Assembly: GCF_029542625.1 (NCBI RefSeq)
Contig: NZ_CP120733.1
Location: 2,294,001 to 2,358,000, forward strand
Direction: 5' to 3'
DNA: 64,000 bases
DNA from: Tepidibacter hydrothermalis
GTDB lineage: Bacteria > Bacillota > Clostridia > Peptostreptococcales > Peptostreptococcaceae
Notes under the pieces: model-generated
Told to the model about the DNA's origin: nothing
Seen by the model: only the letters and a program-made list of their open reading frames with translations
Databases searched by the model: none
In this document: positions 17,643 to 26,456 of the stretch, piece by piece
Layout of the letters: the number at the start of each line of letters is the position of its first letter
Numbering within the stretch: the stretch's first letter is position 1
Made by a program: the position numbers and the translations under genes

Positions 17643-19577
17643 TTATGATGATCTAGTATTTCTATCGCATCTCAAACATCTCTTAGCTTCACACTTTGCA
17701 TCTATATCTGACATTGTTAAAGTAATTTCTTTAAAATTTGAAACTCTTTCTGCTACATTTATAATTTTTTCATTAATTTTTTCTTCAAACCATAAATCAT
17801 AATGTAATTGCCCCTGTGGAATTTCTATTTCTTTTTCTGTATATAATCCAGTTCCACCCAAATATCTATCTATTGATTGTGCTGCCTTTTTAGCTTCAGC
17901 TATAGCTTTTACTGCTACTCCAGGTCTATATATATCTCCTGCTGCAAATACACCTTCTACACTTGTTTCAAATGTAAATGAATTTATTTTAATCCATCCT
18001 CTTTCGTTAATTTCTATATCTTCATCCAAATAACTGTTATCTGGTCTTTGTCCTATTGCAAGTATTAAACTATCTATCTCAAATTTCTTTAAATCTTCAT
18101 TATCATATATTGGGCTAAATATTCCTTTATCGTCAACTATTGATATACATTTCTTTAATGTTATTTCCTTTAGTTTTCCACCTTCTTCATGAATATCTTT
18201 TGTTCCATATCCACTTACAAATTCAACTCCTTCTTCTAATGCTTCATATTTTTCTTCATCACTTGCTGGCATTGTCTCAAATGTTTCAAGTGATGCTACT
18301 ATTACATTTTTAGCTCCTAGTCTTACAGACGTTCTCGCAGCATCCATAGCAACATCACCACCACCAATTACTAATACATTTTCTCCAATTTCCTTTCTTC
18401 CCTCTACTTTAACTTCTCTTAATAAATCTATTGCTGTTTCTATTTCTTTAACATCAGGACCAAATTTATTTCCTATATGAGTTCCTGTAGATAACAATAC
18501 TGAATCAAATTTATTTCTCAATTCTTTAAGAGTAACATCTTTACCAACTCTTGTATTTGTTATAATTTCTACACCTAAATTTTTAACTAACTCTACTTCT
18601 TTATCTATTACTGCTTGTGGCAATCTATATTCTGGTATGCCTAATGCCAGCATACCTCCTATTACTTCATTAGCTTCGTATATTATTACCTCATAACCTG
18701 TTTTAGATAAAAAGTATGCTGCACTAAGACCTGCGGGGCCTCCTCCAACTATAGCAACTTTCTTACCCTTAGATTCCAATCTATCTTCTTTATATTCTCC
18801 TGTTTTTAAAGCTCTATCTGAAGCATATCTTTTCAATGCTCTAACCCCAACGGTCTTTTCTATTTCTCCTCTTCTACATCTATCCTCACATGGACGTGAA
18901 CAAACCATTCCACATACAAATGGAAGAGGATTGTTTTTCCTCATTAAAGAATAGGCATCTTTTATTCTGTCATCTGCCATTAGAGCTATATATCCAGGAA
19001 CATTAACCTCAGCTGGACATCCATTTATACATTGAGCAACAAATAATTTTCTACAAATTCCTGTTTTACATTTTTTATTTATTATATGATCAATAAATTC
19101 ATTTTTAAAATTATCTGCCATATATAAAATTATTTTATGTAATTCATTTTCCGCATAAGTATCTGCCTTTTCACTAGCTGTTTCTCTTAATTTTTCAAAA
19201 TCACCTTCATTTGCTAGTCCACTTGTTATATTTTCTATAAGTATATTTATTTTTTCAACATGATCATTTCTAATTCCAAGTTCTCTAATTACATATCTTG
19301 TGCAGAATCTTATAAAATCTACTGGACACATTAGATCATTAAAAAAAACAATTGTATCTGTAACCATACTATCTGCATATTTACTTAGCTTATAATTCAA
19401 ATTATTTGCTTTAAACACCTCGCCCAAAGGTCCTCCTATTTGAACTAATTTTACATTTTTATATCCAGTCATTCCACCTGCGTATTCATTTAATATTTCT
19501 TTTATTGTTTTATTTATACAGACGTTTGACTCACCTATATTATTTACATCTCCAAAAATATTAATGTTCTTATTCAT
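17643..19577 (-). CDS. GltD-like NAD(P)H Fe-S flavoprotein with NuoF-like N-terminus
   Basis: 644 aa. Residues 1-130 resemble the C-terminal part of NuoF/HymB NADH dehydrogenases (QIGGPLGEVF, CPVDFIRFCTRYV). A GltD-type double Fe-S region follows, with C170, C175, C183, C187 and C222, C226, C230, C234 (NGCPAEVNVPGYI; VCSRPCEDRCRR). Then FAD and NAD(P)H domains (VGGGPAGLSAAYFL, VIGGGDVAMDAAR, FAAGDI), and a final CEAKRCLRC. Such proteins move electrons from NAD(P)H to a partner. The gene begins 12 bases after the reductive-dehalogenase-like gene, so it is probably that protein's reductase. RBS AGGGGG. Confidence 0.85.
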   Translation of the reverse strand: MNKNINIFGDVNNIGESNVCINKTIKEILNEYAGGMTGYKNVKLVQIGGPLGEVFKANNLNYKLSKYADSMVTDTIVFFNDLMCPVDFIRFCTRYVIRELGIRNDHVEKINILIENITSGLANEGDFEKLRETASEKADTYAENELHKIILYMADNFKNEFIDHIINKKCKTGICRKLFVAQCINGCPAEVNVPGYIALMADDRIKDAYSLMRKNNPLPFVCGMVCSRPCEDRCRRGEIEKTVGVRALKRYASDRALKTGEYKEDRLESKGKKVAIVGGGPAGLSAAYFLSKTGYEVIIYEANEVIGGMLALGIPEYRLPQAVIDKEVELVKNLGVEIITNTRVGKDVTLKELRNKFDSVLLSTGTHIGNKFGPDVKEIETAIDLLREVKVEGRKEIGENVLVIGGGDVAMDAARTSVRLGAKNVIVASLETFETMPASDEEKYEALEEGVEFVSGYGTKDIHEEGGKLKEITLKKCISIVDDKGIFSPIYDNEDLKKFEIDSLILAIGQRPDNSYLDEDIEINERGWIKINSFTFETSVEGVFAAGDIYRPGVAVKAIAEAKKAAQSIDRYLGGTGLYTEKEIEIPQGQLHYDLWFEEKINEKIINVAERVSNFKEITLTMSDIDAKCEAKRCLRCDRNTRSS

Positions 19578-19589
19578 TATGCTACCCCC

Positions 19590-20735
19590 TTAATCTTCTT
19601 CACCACAAGCACACGCTACATCTTTATCATATTTTCTATTTAATAATTTGTTTTTTACAACATCTTCTTCCATAGTATTGTATTTATAATATTGTGGAAT
19701 AGCTTCCATACACTTTTCATATCCAAACATAGATAAAGGACAAACCTTTATACAAAGTGCACAATCGTGATTAGCTTCAATATTTGGTACACATTTTTTA
19801 CCGTTAGTTTTTCTCAACTGTCTTCCCCTATACATAATTGGATCTTTTGTAAGAGCTCCTGCAGGACAAACTTTATAGCATATTCTACATTTCCCACAAA
19901 ATTCATCCATATTTATATCTATGGGTTTATCAATTGGTATATCTGGCTCAATATTTATAGCACAAAACCTTACCCTAGTTCCAAATTCCTTTGTTGCAAT
20001 AAGTCCACTTGTAGTAAACTGTCCCAGTCCTGCATTAACCGCATGCGGTGGATATTTTAGTACTCCATCCATTCCAACTCGGGCTACGCAACTATGTCCT
20101 TTTGATCTAATGAAATCAGCCACTTTGTGTACTGTCTTTCCAATTTCTTGGTATACTCTAAATACAAAATGTTCTCCGGTTTTATGTGCTGGATGAGGCG
20201 CTTCCATAGTCTGTTCCCAATTCATTTCCATTCCTAATACCATTATATTATCGTATGGAAACAATTCGTCCAGGCCCTCTGCAATATACCTTCTATCCAG
20301 CTTTGTAAATCCACAAATCAAATCTGAACCTAAAGATTTTACATATTCTTTAATTTCTTGCTTTAGCTTTACTAAATCCGCTTCTTTTTCTTCTGATACT
20401 TCTGGTACTATCTTTCCTTCGCCCTCCAAATTCTGTCTTTCAATATCTTTAAGTAATTGAACTTTATAGGCGTCCTTTCTTCCTGTACATTGTTCTAATA
20501 ATGGAAATATTTTTCCAAACATATATTCGTTTGTTAACATAGGTTTAGGCATTATTGATATTTCTTCAATTTCTGAATAAAAATCAAACAAGTCACCGTC
20601 TACAACTGTATATGGATTGTTATCTGTTATATATTTACCTGGATTAGATGGACTATGTTTAGTCCTTCCAACTACCTCTACATCGGTGATATCATCCCAT
20701 CTCAATAATCTACCATCCTTTTTTTTCTTCTCCAT
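19590..20735 (-). CDS. Reductive-dehalogenase-like corrinoid/4Fe-4S protein, cytoplasmic
   Basis: 381 aa. The segment HAVNAGLGQFTTSGLIATKE followed by FGTRVRFCAINIEPDIP matches the corrinoid-binding signature of RdhA/QueG-type proteins. Two ferredoxin-like clusters follow: C280-x2-C283-x2-C286-x3-C290-P and C315...C325-x2-C328-x3-C332-P. There is no Tat signal and no membrane anchor gene, so this is not a respiratory dehalogenase; a cytoplasmic catabolic type, or another reductase of the same fold, is more likely. RBS AAGGAGG. Paired with a flavoprotein reductase and preceded by a regulated promoter. The substrate is not readable; corrinoid binding is inferred from family resemblance. Confidence 0.7.
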   Translation of the reverse strand: MEKKKKDGRLLRWDDITDVEVVGRTKHSPSNPGKYITDNNPYTVVDGDLFDFYSEIEEISIMPKPMLTNEYMFGKIFPLLEQCTGRKDAYKVQLLKDIERQNLEGEGKIVPEVSEEKEADLVKLKQEIKEYVKSLGSDLICGFTKLDRRYIAEGLDELFPYDNIMVLGMEMNWEQTMEAPHPAHKTGEHFVFRVYQEIGKTVHKVADFIRSKGHSCVARVGMDGVLKYPPHAVNAGLGQFTTSGLIATKEFGTRVRFCAINIEPDIPIDKPIDINMDEFCGKCRICYKVCPAGALTKDPIMYRGRQLRKTNGKKCVPNIEANHDCALCIKVCPLSMFGYEKCMEAIPQYYKYNTMEEDVVKNKLLNRKYDKDVACACGEED

Positions 20736-20764
20736 AACTTTTCCTCCTTATTTCATTCTTAAAT

Positions 20765-20798
20765 AATTGAGAAATTTATAACACTAAATTTCTCAATT
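20765..20798 (-). promoter_or_regulatory. Leader hairpin before the reductive-dehalogenase-like gene
   Basis: 13-bp perfect arms AATTGAGAAATTT/AAATTTCTCAATT with an 8-base loop, ending about 20 bases before the ribosome site of the gene starting at 20735. No T-run follows, so it may stabilise the mRNA or bind a regulator rather than terminate. Confidence 0.45.
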
Positions 20799-20992
20799 AA
20801 ATTCATACTTTTGCTCCAAAATATAACTACCTAACCAACTTATAAATATTATTTAAAACTAATAAAACACTTACAACGATAAATACAGAAATGATCAACT
20901 GAAATATAAATAAAAATTTTGCTAAACACTTTAAGCATGTAGTTATTACCATTCCATATAATTTATCATTTTGTCTCTTTTAGCAAATTTAT

Positions 20993-21052
20993 AAAATTAG
21001 TACACTTGTACTAATTTTTATTTATGATAACATTTACATAATAATTTGTCAA
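20993..21052 (-). promoter_or_regulatory. Strong promoter with palindromic operator at the start site
   Basis: Minus strand: TTGACA (21052-21047), 17-base spacer, TATCAT (21029-21024). Immediately downstream, at the expected start site, lies AAAATTAGTAC (20993-21003), ACTT, GTACTAATTTT (21008-21018), an 11-bp perfect inverted repeat. It drives the reductive-dehalogenase-like operon through a leader of about 280 bases. The arrangement fits repression by the nearby TetR protein. The 410-base gap 20736-21145 otherwise holds the hairpin at 20765 and a terminator at 21094. Confidence 0.75.
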
Positions 21053-21093
21053 ATGAAGATCATTATTTCAAACAAATTAAAATCTAAAAACGA

Positions 21094-21157
21094 AAAAAAG
21101 GTTAATAAAATCCTAGATTTTGTTTGTACAAAATCTAGGATTTTATTAACCTTTTTT
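21094..21157. terminator. 29-bp-arm terminator after the small membrane-protein genes
   Basis: Perfect 29-bp arms beginning AAAAAAGGTTAATAAAATCC around a 6-base loop, with A- and T-runs at the two ends. It overlaps the last codons of the gene at 21146 and probably ends that operon. Confidence 0.85.
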
Positions 21158-21346
21158 CTTTAATTTTTTCTCTATTTCACTTACTGTCTTAAATGCGGTT
21201 TCCTCCAAACTAGATCCTATAATATCTATTCTTGAAGTAGATTCTTCTTCATTTAATCTTTTATTAGCATCTATAACAGCATACTTTACAGCAAAATATA
21301 TTATCCCAAATAAAATCAAGCGATCTAAAAAATACTCCGCTGACAT
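21146..21346 (-). CDS. Small single-helix membrane protein, 66 aa
   Basis: 66 aa: a hydrophobic helix (about 9-24, DRLILFGIIYFAVKYAVIDA) followed by a charged helical tail ending KKLKKKG. RBS AAGGGTGA ahead of the ATG. It starts 20 bases after the 69-aa gene and its last codons enter the terminator arm. Family not recognised. The pairing with another small membrane protein and with NamZ upstream suggests a cell-envelope setting, nothing more. Confidence 0.65.
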   Translation of the reverse strand: MSAEYFLDRLILFGIIYFAVKYAVIDANKRLNEEESTSRIDIIGSSLEETAFKTVSEIEKKLKKKG

Positions 21347-21366
21347 AATATCACCCTTTTTATAGC

Positions 21367-21576
21367 TTAATTTAACTTATCTTTAATAGACTTTAACTCT
21401 TCTTCAATATTACTTATTCTTTGCGACATATTTTTAATTTTTCTAGGTACTCTAAAAATAGCACCAAAAATTAAATATAAAATACCAATCCAAAGTATTG
21501 TATTTACAATTTGAAATATCATTTGAATATCTATATTCACAACATTTTTTGCAACATTTACAGCTAGTTCAGACAT
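21367..21576 (-). CDS. Small membrane protein with coiled-coil tail, 69 aa
   Basis: 69 aa: amphipathic N-terminus, one membrane helix (about 20-42, IVNTILWIGILYLIFGAIF), then a coiled coil (MSQRISNIEEELKSIKDKLN). RBS TAGGGGG. It lies 23 bases after the NamZ gene and 20 bases before the 66-aa gene, so all three may be one operon. Superficially similar to DUF4083-type small proteins, not certain. Confidence 0.65.
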   Translation of the reverse strand: MSELAVNVAKNVVNIDIQMIFQIVNTILWIGILYLIFGAIFRVPRKIKNMSQRISNIEEELKSIKDKLN

Positions 21577-21599
21577 TTGTTATCCCCCTAAAACCTATC

Positions 21600-22775
21600 C
21601 TAATATATTAAATACTTCTCTCTTTCTACCTTAAACTTATTTAAATCTTCTTGATAAGAATCAACTATCTGATCAGGAGTATATCCCATCTCAAGCAACT
21701 CTCCATATTTTGAAGTCCCCATTATTTTTTCAAACATAACTATATATTTACTACTTTTAGGAACTTTAAATTTCGTTAAAGAATGTGCATACGTTAATGC
21801 ATATGTACCAACCTTACAAGGATTAAATTTATGATAATCAGTTACATTAAGTTTTACACCGCCCTTGTCTCCTTTACTTTCTGGAATAAACTCTACCCCC
21901 TCAAGGTTCGAATTATTTAAAAGTTCAGCAAATTTATTACTGTCTATACCTTTTCCACCTATCCAAGTGAACTTATCTCCTTGACCTATTCCTGTTCCTT
22001 CTCCAATACCAGTTGCCATATATCCAAAAGCTGATTCTATAGTTGGTATATTAGGAGATGTCATAACCCATGGCAATCCAGTATCCTGATATATCATATC
22101 TCTACTGTAATTCAGCATAGGTACAACAGTTAAATTAGCACCAATATTTCTATTAAAAAACTTAGCCAATTCTCCGGCAGTCATTCCATGAGACATAGGA
22201 AGATTGTCCACTCCAACAAACGTTTTATACTTGTCCTCAAGAACAAAACCTTCAACCTTATTAGCTCCTATAGGATTAGGTCTATCAAGAACTACTATTT
22301 GTTTATTATACTTTTGTGCTGCTATCATACAATAATTCAAAGTAGACATATATGTATATGTTCTAGATCCTATATCCTGTATATCGAAAACTAAAATATC
22401 TACACCTTTGAGCATGTCCTCACTAGGCATTCTAGTTTTTCCGTATAAGCTGTATACAGGAATATTCATATTAGAATCTGTATACGACTTCACATATTTA
22501 CCAGCTGGAGTTAATCCATCTAATCCGTGCTCCGGAGTATAAATTGCTACTAAATTAGTATTCTCGTAATTATATAGCTTTTCATAAGTATTTTGACCTA
22601 CACTATCAACCCCAGTTTGATTAGTTATAACACCTATATTTTTTGAATCTATTAACTGACTGTATTCACTTATCAATCTTTCATTTCCTAGAACAACCTT
22701 ATCATCTGTTGCTTCCTGTGTTGGATTTGAAACAATCATAGATAGTGAAATTAAAAAAGCAAAAAAAGTCTTCAT
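21600..22775 (-). CDS. namZ: Exported DUF1343 protein, NamZ-type exo-beta-N-acetylmuramidase
   Basis: 391 aa. A signal peptide (MKTFFAFLISLSMIVSNP) marks it as exported. The DUF1343 hallmarks are present: IGVITNQTGVD, YTPEHGLDG, VFDIQDIGSRTYTYMSTL and VLDRPNPIG. B. subtilis NamZ of this family cleaves MurNAc from the non-reducing end of peptidoglycan fragments and works with NagZ; a NagZ homologue is at 49033-50232. RBS GGGGGAGG. The downstream genes encode two tiny membrane proteins. The family call is firm; the enzyme activity is inferred from the characterised homologue. Confidence 0.88.
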   Translation of the reverse strand: MKTFFAFLISLSMIVSNPTQEATDDKVVLGNERLISEYSQLIDSKNIGVITNQTGVDSVGQNTYEKLYNYENTNLVAIYTPEHGLDGLTPAGKYVKSYTDSNMNIPVYSLYGKTRMPSEDMLKGVDILVFDIQDIGSRTYTYMSTLNYCMIAAQKYNKQIVVLDRPNPIGANKVEGFVLEDKYKTFVGVDNLPMSHGMTAGELAKFFNRNIGANLTVVPMLNYSRDMIYQDTGLPWVMTSPNIPTIESAFGYMATGIGEGTGIGQGDKFTWIGGKGIDSNKFAELLNNSNLEGVEFIPESKGDKGGVKLNVTDYHKFNPCKVGTYALTYAHSLTKFKVPKSSKYIVMFEKIMGTSKYGELLEMGYTPDQIVDSYQEDLNKFKVEREKYLIY

Positions 22776-22840
22776 AATACCTCCCCCATAAATATATTTA
22801 TTTAAAGTTTACCATGATTTTAGTTTCTTTGTAAAACATA

Positions 22841-22876
22841 AAAAGACCCTGTACAACAATTTTGTACAGGGTCTTT
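22841..22876. terminator. Terminator of the second Xaa-Pro aminopeptidase gene
   Basis: 16-bp arms AAAAGACCCTGTACAA/TTGTACAGGGTCTTTT with a short loop, 8 bases past the stop codon at 22884. Confidence 0.85.
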
Positions 22877-22883
22877 TAATATA

Positions 22884-24677
22884 TTACATATTCTTAGTAT
22901 ATTCTCTTAACCACTTTCTTTCATCATCATCTAAATGATCATGTAAAGTGTTATACACCAATTCATGATATTTATTCAAGTAATCTCTTTCTGGTTTACT
23001 TAACTGATCTACATCTATAGCATCTAAATCTATAGGTGCAAACGTAACTACTTCAAACTTCATGAATTGTCCATACTCATTCTTCTCTGCTTTTCTAGTT
23101 ATAAGTTCATTTTCTATCCTAATACCATGTGATCCTTCTATGTATATACCTGGTTCATTAGTTGTTACCATACCTTCTTCAAATACCGCACTATCAACTA
23201 TATGAGGAGCTATATACCATCTAAATCCATTAGGAGACTCATGTATGCTTAGTAAATTTCCTACTCCATGTCCTGTTCCACATTTATAATCTATTCCAAT
23301 TTCCCAAATAGGTCTTCTAGCTAATATATCTAGATTATACCCTCTGACACCTTGTAAGAACTTTGCCATAGATAAATTTATCATACCTCTTAAAACAGCA
23401 GTAAAATGTGTTTTTAATTCATCATTTAAATCACCTAAAGCAATAGTTCTAGTTATATCTGTAGTTCCATCTATATAGTGTCCACCTGAATCTATCAAGA
23501 ATAAATGCTCTTTTTCAAGCTTATAGTCTGTATCTTCTGTTGCACTATAATGCATCATAGCAGCATGCTCTTTATACCCTGCTATAGTTGTAAAACTCGG
23601 CTGCATAAATCCATCCTGTTCTTTTCTTAAACCTTCTAATTTCTCAGTAGCACTAATTTCTGTTATATCTATATTTCCAACATTTTTCTTTAACCAATAC
23701 ATAAACTTCGTAAAAGCTACACCATCTTTAATATGGCTGTTTTTAATGTTTTCTAACTCAACTTCATTCTTCTTTGCTTTAAAAAACATAATTGGATTAA
23801 AATCTTGGATAATTTTCACTCCTGTAGGTATGCTATTTAAAATAGCATAGTTAACATTGTTTTTATCCAATAATACACATTCATTTTCATCTATATTTTT
23901 TATACACTCATAAACATCATTGTATGCTAATACTTCTACTTCTAAATTATTTAACTCTTTTAATATTTCATCATTCAACTTATTCTCATCAATAAATAAA
24001 AATACTTTATCCAGCGTAACTACACAGTAAGAAAGAACAACAGGATTATATTTTACATCATCCCCTCTTATATTGAACAACCATGCTATATCATCTAATG
24101 TAGCTATAACATGAGTAGTTACATTTTTTTGTTTCATAGTTTCTCTTAGTCTAGATAATTTAGATTCACTGCTTTCTCCTGAATATTTAATATCCAGTAA
24201 AAATGCTTTTTTATCTGATAATTTTGGTCTATCCTCCCATATTTCATCAATCAAATCATGTTCATAACATATTTCTATATTTTTATTACTTAATTTATTT
24301 TTTAAGTTATCTCCTACTTTAGCAGATACTACCCTTCCATCAAATCCTAATATAGATCCATTTTCCATAGATTCATATAAATATTCTTCTATAGTAGGAA
24401 CTCCTTCTTCACCTATTTTGAATAATTTTATATCACTTCCCTCTAACTGATTAGCAGCTTGTATGAAATATCTTCCATCAGTCCAAAGGCCTGCTTCATT
24501 TTGAGTTACTACTACAGTTCCAGCTGAACCTGTAAATCCAGAAATAAATTTTCTACACTTAAAATAATCTCCTACATATTCACTTTGATGACTGTCATCG
24601 GATGGAATTATATAAGCATCCATATTGTGTTTTTTCATTAAATTTCTAAGTTCACATATCTTGCTTTTTATATTCAT
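22884..24677 (-). CDS. Xaa-Pro aminopeptidase, long form (M24B), paralogue 2
   Basis: 597 aa, co-linear with the paralogue at 4601-6391 over its whole length: same three domains and all five metal ligands (LIDSGGHYIDGTTDITRT, GTGHGVG, TTNEPGIYIEG, IRIENE). A C-terminal tail ERKWLREYT is also shared. The region just before the second metal-binding block carries many substitutions relative to the paralogue (for example SATEDTDYKLEKE), which may alter specificity. RBS AGGGGTGA, own terminator. Cytoplasmic peptide catabolism is inferred. Confidence 0.93.
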   Translation of the reverse strand: MNIKSKICELRNLMKKHNMDAYIIPSDDSHQSEYVGDYFKCRKFISGFTGSAGTVVVTQNEAGLWTDGRYFIQAANQLEGSDIKLFKIGEEGVPTIEEYLYESMENGSILGFDGRVVSAKVGDNLKNKLSNKNIEICYEHDLIDEIWEDRPKLSDKKAFLLDIKYSGESSESKLSRLRETMKQKNVTTHVIATLDDIAWLFNIRGDDVKYNPVVLSYCVVTLDKVFLFIDENKLNDEILKELNNLEVEVLAYNDVYECIKNIDENECVLLDKNNVNYAILNSIPTGVKIIQDFNPIMFFKAKKNEVELENIKNSHIKDGVAFTKFMYWLKKNVGNIDITEISATEKLEGLRKEQDGFMQPSFTTIAGYKEHAAMMHYSATEDTDYKLEKEHLFLIDSGGHYIDGTTDITRTIALGDLNDELKTHFTAVLRGMINLSMAKFLQGVRGYNLDILARRPIWEIGIDYKCGTGHGVGNLLSIHESPNGFRWYIAPHIVDSAVFEEGMVTTNEPGIYIEGSHGIRIENELITRKAEKNEYGQFMKFEVVTFAPIDLDAIDVDQLSKPERDYLNKYHELVYNTLHDHLDDDERKWLREYTKNM

Positions 24678-24743
24678 AGTAAATCACCCCTTATCTTCTA
24701 ATTTACCATTTAATTCAAATTACTTCAACAACCTTTTTCTGCT

Positions 24744-25490
24744 TCAATTTTTCATATGCGATTTTAATAGCTTTATTATAAAATCAAAGCCTCCAGCTAT
24801 AATTATAGTAATTAAAGCCCATGCAAATACTCCTGCCGTATTTAGGTTCGATTTTTCTATTTGAAAGCTAGTTCCAATAGAAACACTTGGTTGACTCAAA
24901 ACTTCAGCTGCTATTATTACCTTTAAATTCAGTCCTATGGTTGATGATGCAACAGACATCAAAGAAGACTTTATAGATGGTATGTATATATTCTTCATAA
25001 CAGCTGATCTGCTTAACTTATACACTTTAGCCATTTCTATAAGCTTTACATCAACACTATCAATTCCTTGTATAACTGTAGAATATATAATAGGAAATAT
25101 TATTAAAAACCCAACTAAAATAGGTGCCAATTCCGACTTTAACCATATTATAGCAAGAAGTATTATCGCCATAGTTGGAGTTGCCTTTTGAATAACTATA
25201 ATAGGTCTTAATAAATAATATATAGGTTTAAAAAATCCAGATAAAATACCTAAGATTAATGCAGATATAAATGATATTAAAAATCCAATTATCACTCTAG
25301 TTAAAGTAGCCGTAACTATTATAATAAAATTTTGAGATTTAATTATCTTTATAAATTCCAAAGCAGTAACTTCAGGTGATGGTATCATTATAGGGTTATC
25401 TAACAATACATAAAGAAATTTCCATAGCACTATAATAGACACTATGGAAATCATCGTATACAATCTATTTTGTGAAATAGCAATCTTCAT
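24744..25490 (-). CDS. ABC transporter permease (SsuC/TauC/ThiX type)
   Basis: 248 aa with about six membrane helices and the BPD_transp_1 coupling loop near KVYKLSRSAVMKNIYIPSIKS (EAA-like). RBS GGAGGT lies within the end of the substrate-binding-protein gene, which it overlaps by 26 bases, so translation is probably coupled. With the ATPase (26457-27167) and the lipoprotein (25465-26454) it forms a complete importer of the sulfonate/nitrate/thiamine-precursor class. No riboswitch or pathway gene nearby fixes the substrate. Confidence 0.9.
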   Translation of the reverse strand: MKIAISQNRLYTMISIVSIIVLWKFLYVLLDNPIMIPSPEVTALEFIKIIKSQNFIIIVTATLTRVIIGFLISFISALILGILSGFFKPIYYLLRPIIVIQKATPTMAIILLAIIWLKSELAPILVGFLIIFPIIYSTVIQGIDSVDVKLIEMAKVYKLSRSAVMKNIYIPSIKSSLMSVASSTIGLNLKVIIAAEVLSQPSVSIGTSFQIEKSNLNTAGVFAWALITIIIAGGFDFIIKLLKSHMKN

Positions 25491-26454
25491 CTACAAGTTT
25501 ACCTCCGACAAGCTTAGGATTATATTCAAATAACACATTTAAATACTTATCTATAGCCTCTTTTGCATCATTAGCACTTACATACTTTATATTACATCTT
25601 TTAATTGACTTTTCTATTATTACTTTATTAATACCCATATCTAATTCTTCATAGTATTTTCCAGCTTCACTAGGATTTTCATTCATCCAATTTATAGATT
25701 TTTCATACTCGCTTAAAAAAGTTTTAACAGCATCAGGATTCTTTTTTATTAATTCTTCACTTACTATTATAGATGCTTGAGGATAACTTGAATCTAACTT
25801 AGTAGCTATTTGCCACTCTTCTTGTAAATCTATAACAACCTTGCTATTATGTCTCTTAGTCAAAACCTTAGTAAGCATAGGTTCTGGCATTAATGACAAA
25901 TTGCTTTTTCCTGAAATAAAGTTTGTAGCAAGTTCAGAAGCTCCTCCAAAATAATTTAACTTTACATCTTTATCAGGATCTATATTATTTTTAGTAAGTA
26001 AATATCTAAATATAGCATCTGGAGTTAATCCTCTTCCTATCATATCTATCTCTTTTCCCTTAAGATCTTCCCAATTAGATATTTCTTCATTTCCAACTAA
26101 ATAGAAAGTTCCCCATACAGTAGATGCGGCTATTTTATATCCAGAATCCTTATTATATAAATTAGCAGCTAAATTAGTAGGCACGATAAATATATCCGCT
26201 TCCTTAGATAATATTTTAGAAGTTAAAATATCAGTAGCTTTAACACTTTCATAAGACACACTTATATTATCTCCTATAGATGGATTTTCCTTAAACATCT
26301 TAATCATACTAAGAGTAGGTGTACCTGCAGGTGTAGCAACCTTAATATCTAAAGATTTACTTTCTTTTTTTACCTCTTCATTAGTATTTGTGCAACCTAC
26401 AGTTAAAACTAAAATCATGATTATACTAACTATCAAACTTAAAATTTTTCTCAT
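25465..26454 (-). CDS. ABC substrate-binding lipoprotein, NMT1/SsuA type
   Basis: 329 aa. Lipoprotein signal with lipobox LTVGC (Cys21), so tethered to the outer face of the membrane. The body is an NMT1/SsuA-type periplasmic-binding fold (VATPAGTPTLSMIKMF, FIVPTNLAANLYNKDSGYKI, LKGKEIDMIGRGLTPDA). Members bind alkanesulfonates, nitrate/bicarbonate, or pyrimidine precursors of thiamine. RBS GAGGGGGAG, 2 bases after the ATPase stop. The TPDAIFRYLL segment does not discriminate between these ligands. Confidence 0.9.
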   Translation of the reverse strand: MRKILSLIVSIIMILVLTVGCTNTNEEVKKESKSLDIKVATPAGTPTLSMIKMFKENPSIGDNISVSYESVKATDILTSKILSKEADIFIVPTNLAANLYNKDSGYKIAASTVWGTFYLVGNEEISNWEDLKGKEIDMIGRGLTPDAIFRYLLTKNNIDPDKDVKLNYFGGASELATNFISGKSNLSLMPEPMLTKVLTKRHNSKVVIDLQEEWQIATKLDSSYPQASIIVSEELIKKNPDAVKTFLSEYEKSINWMNENPSEAGKYYEELDMGINKVIIEKSIKRCNIKYVSANDAKEAIDKYLNVLFEYNPKLVGGKLVDEDCYFTK

Positions 26455-26456
26455 AC

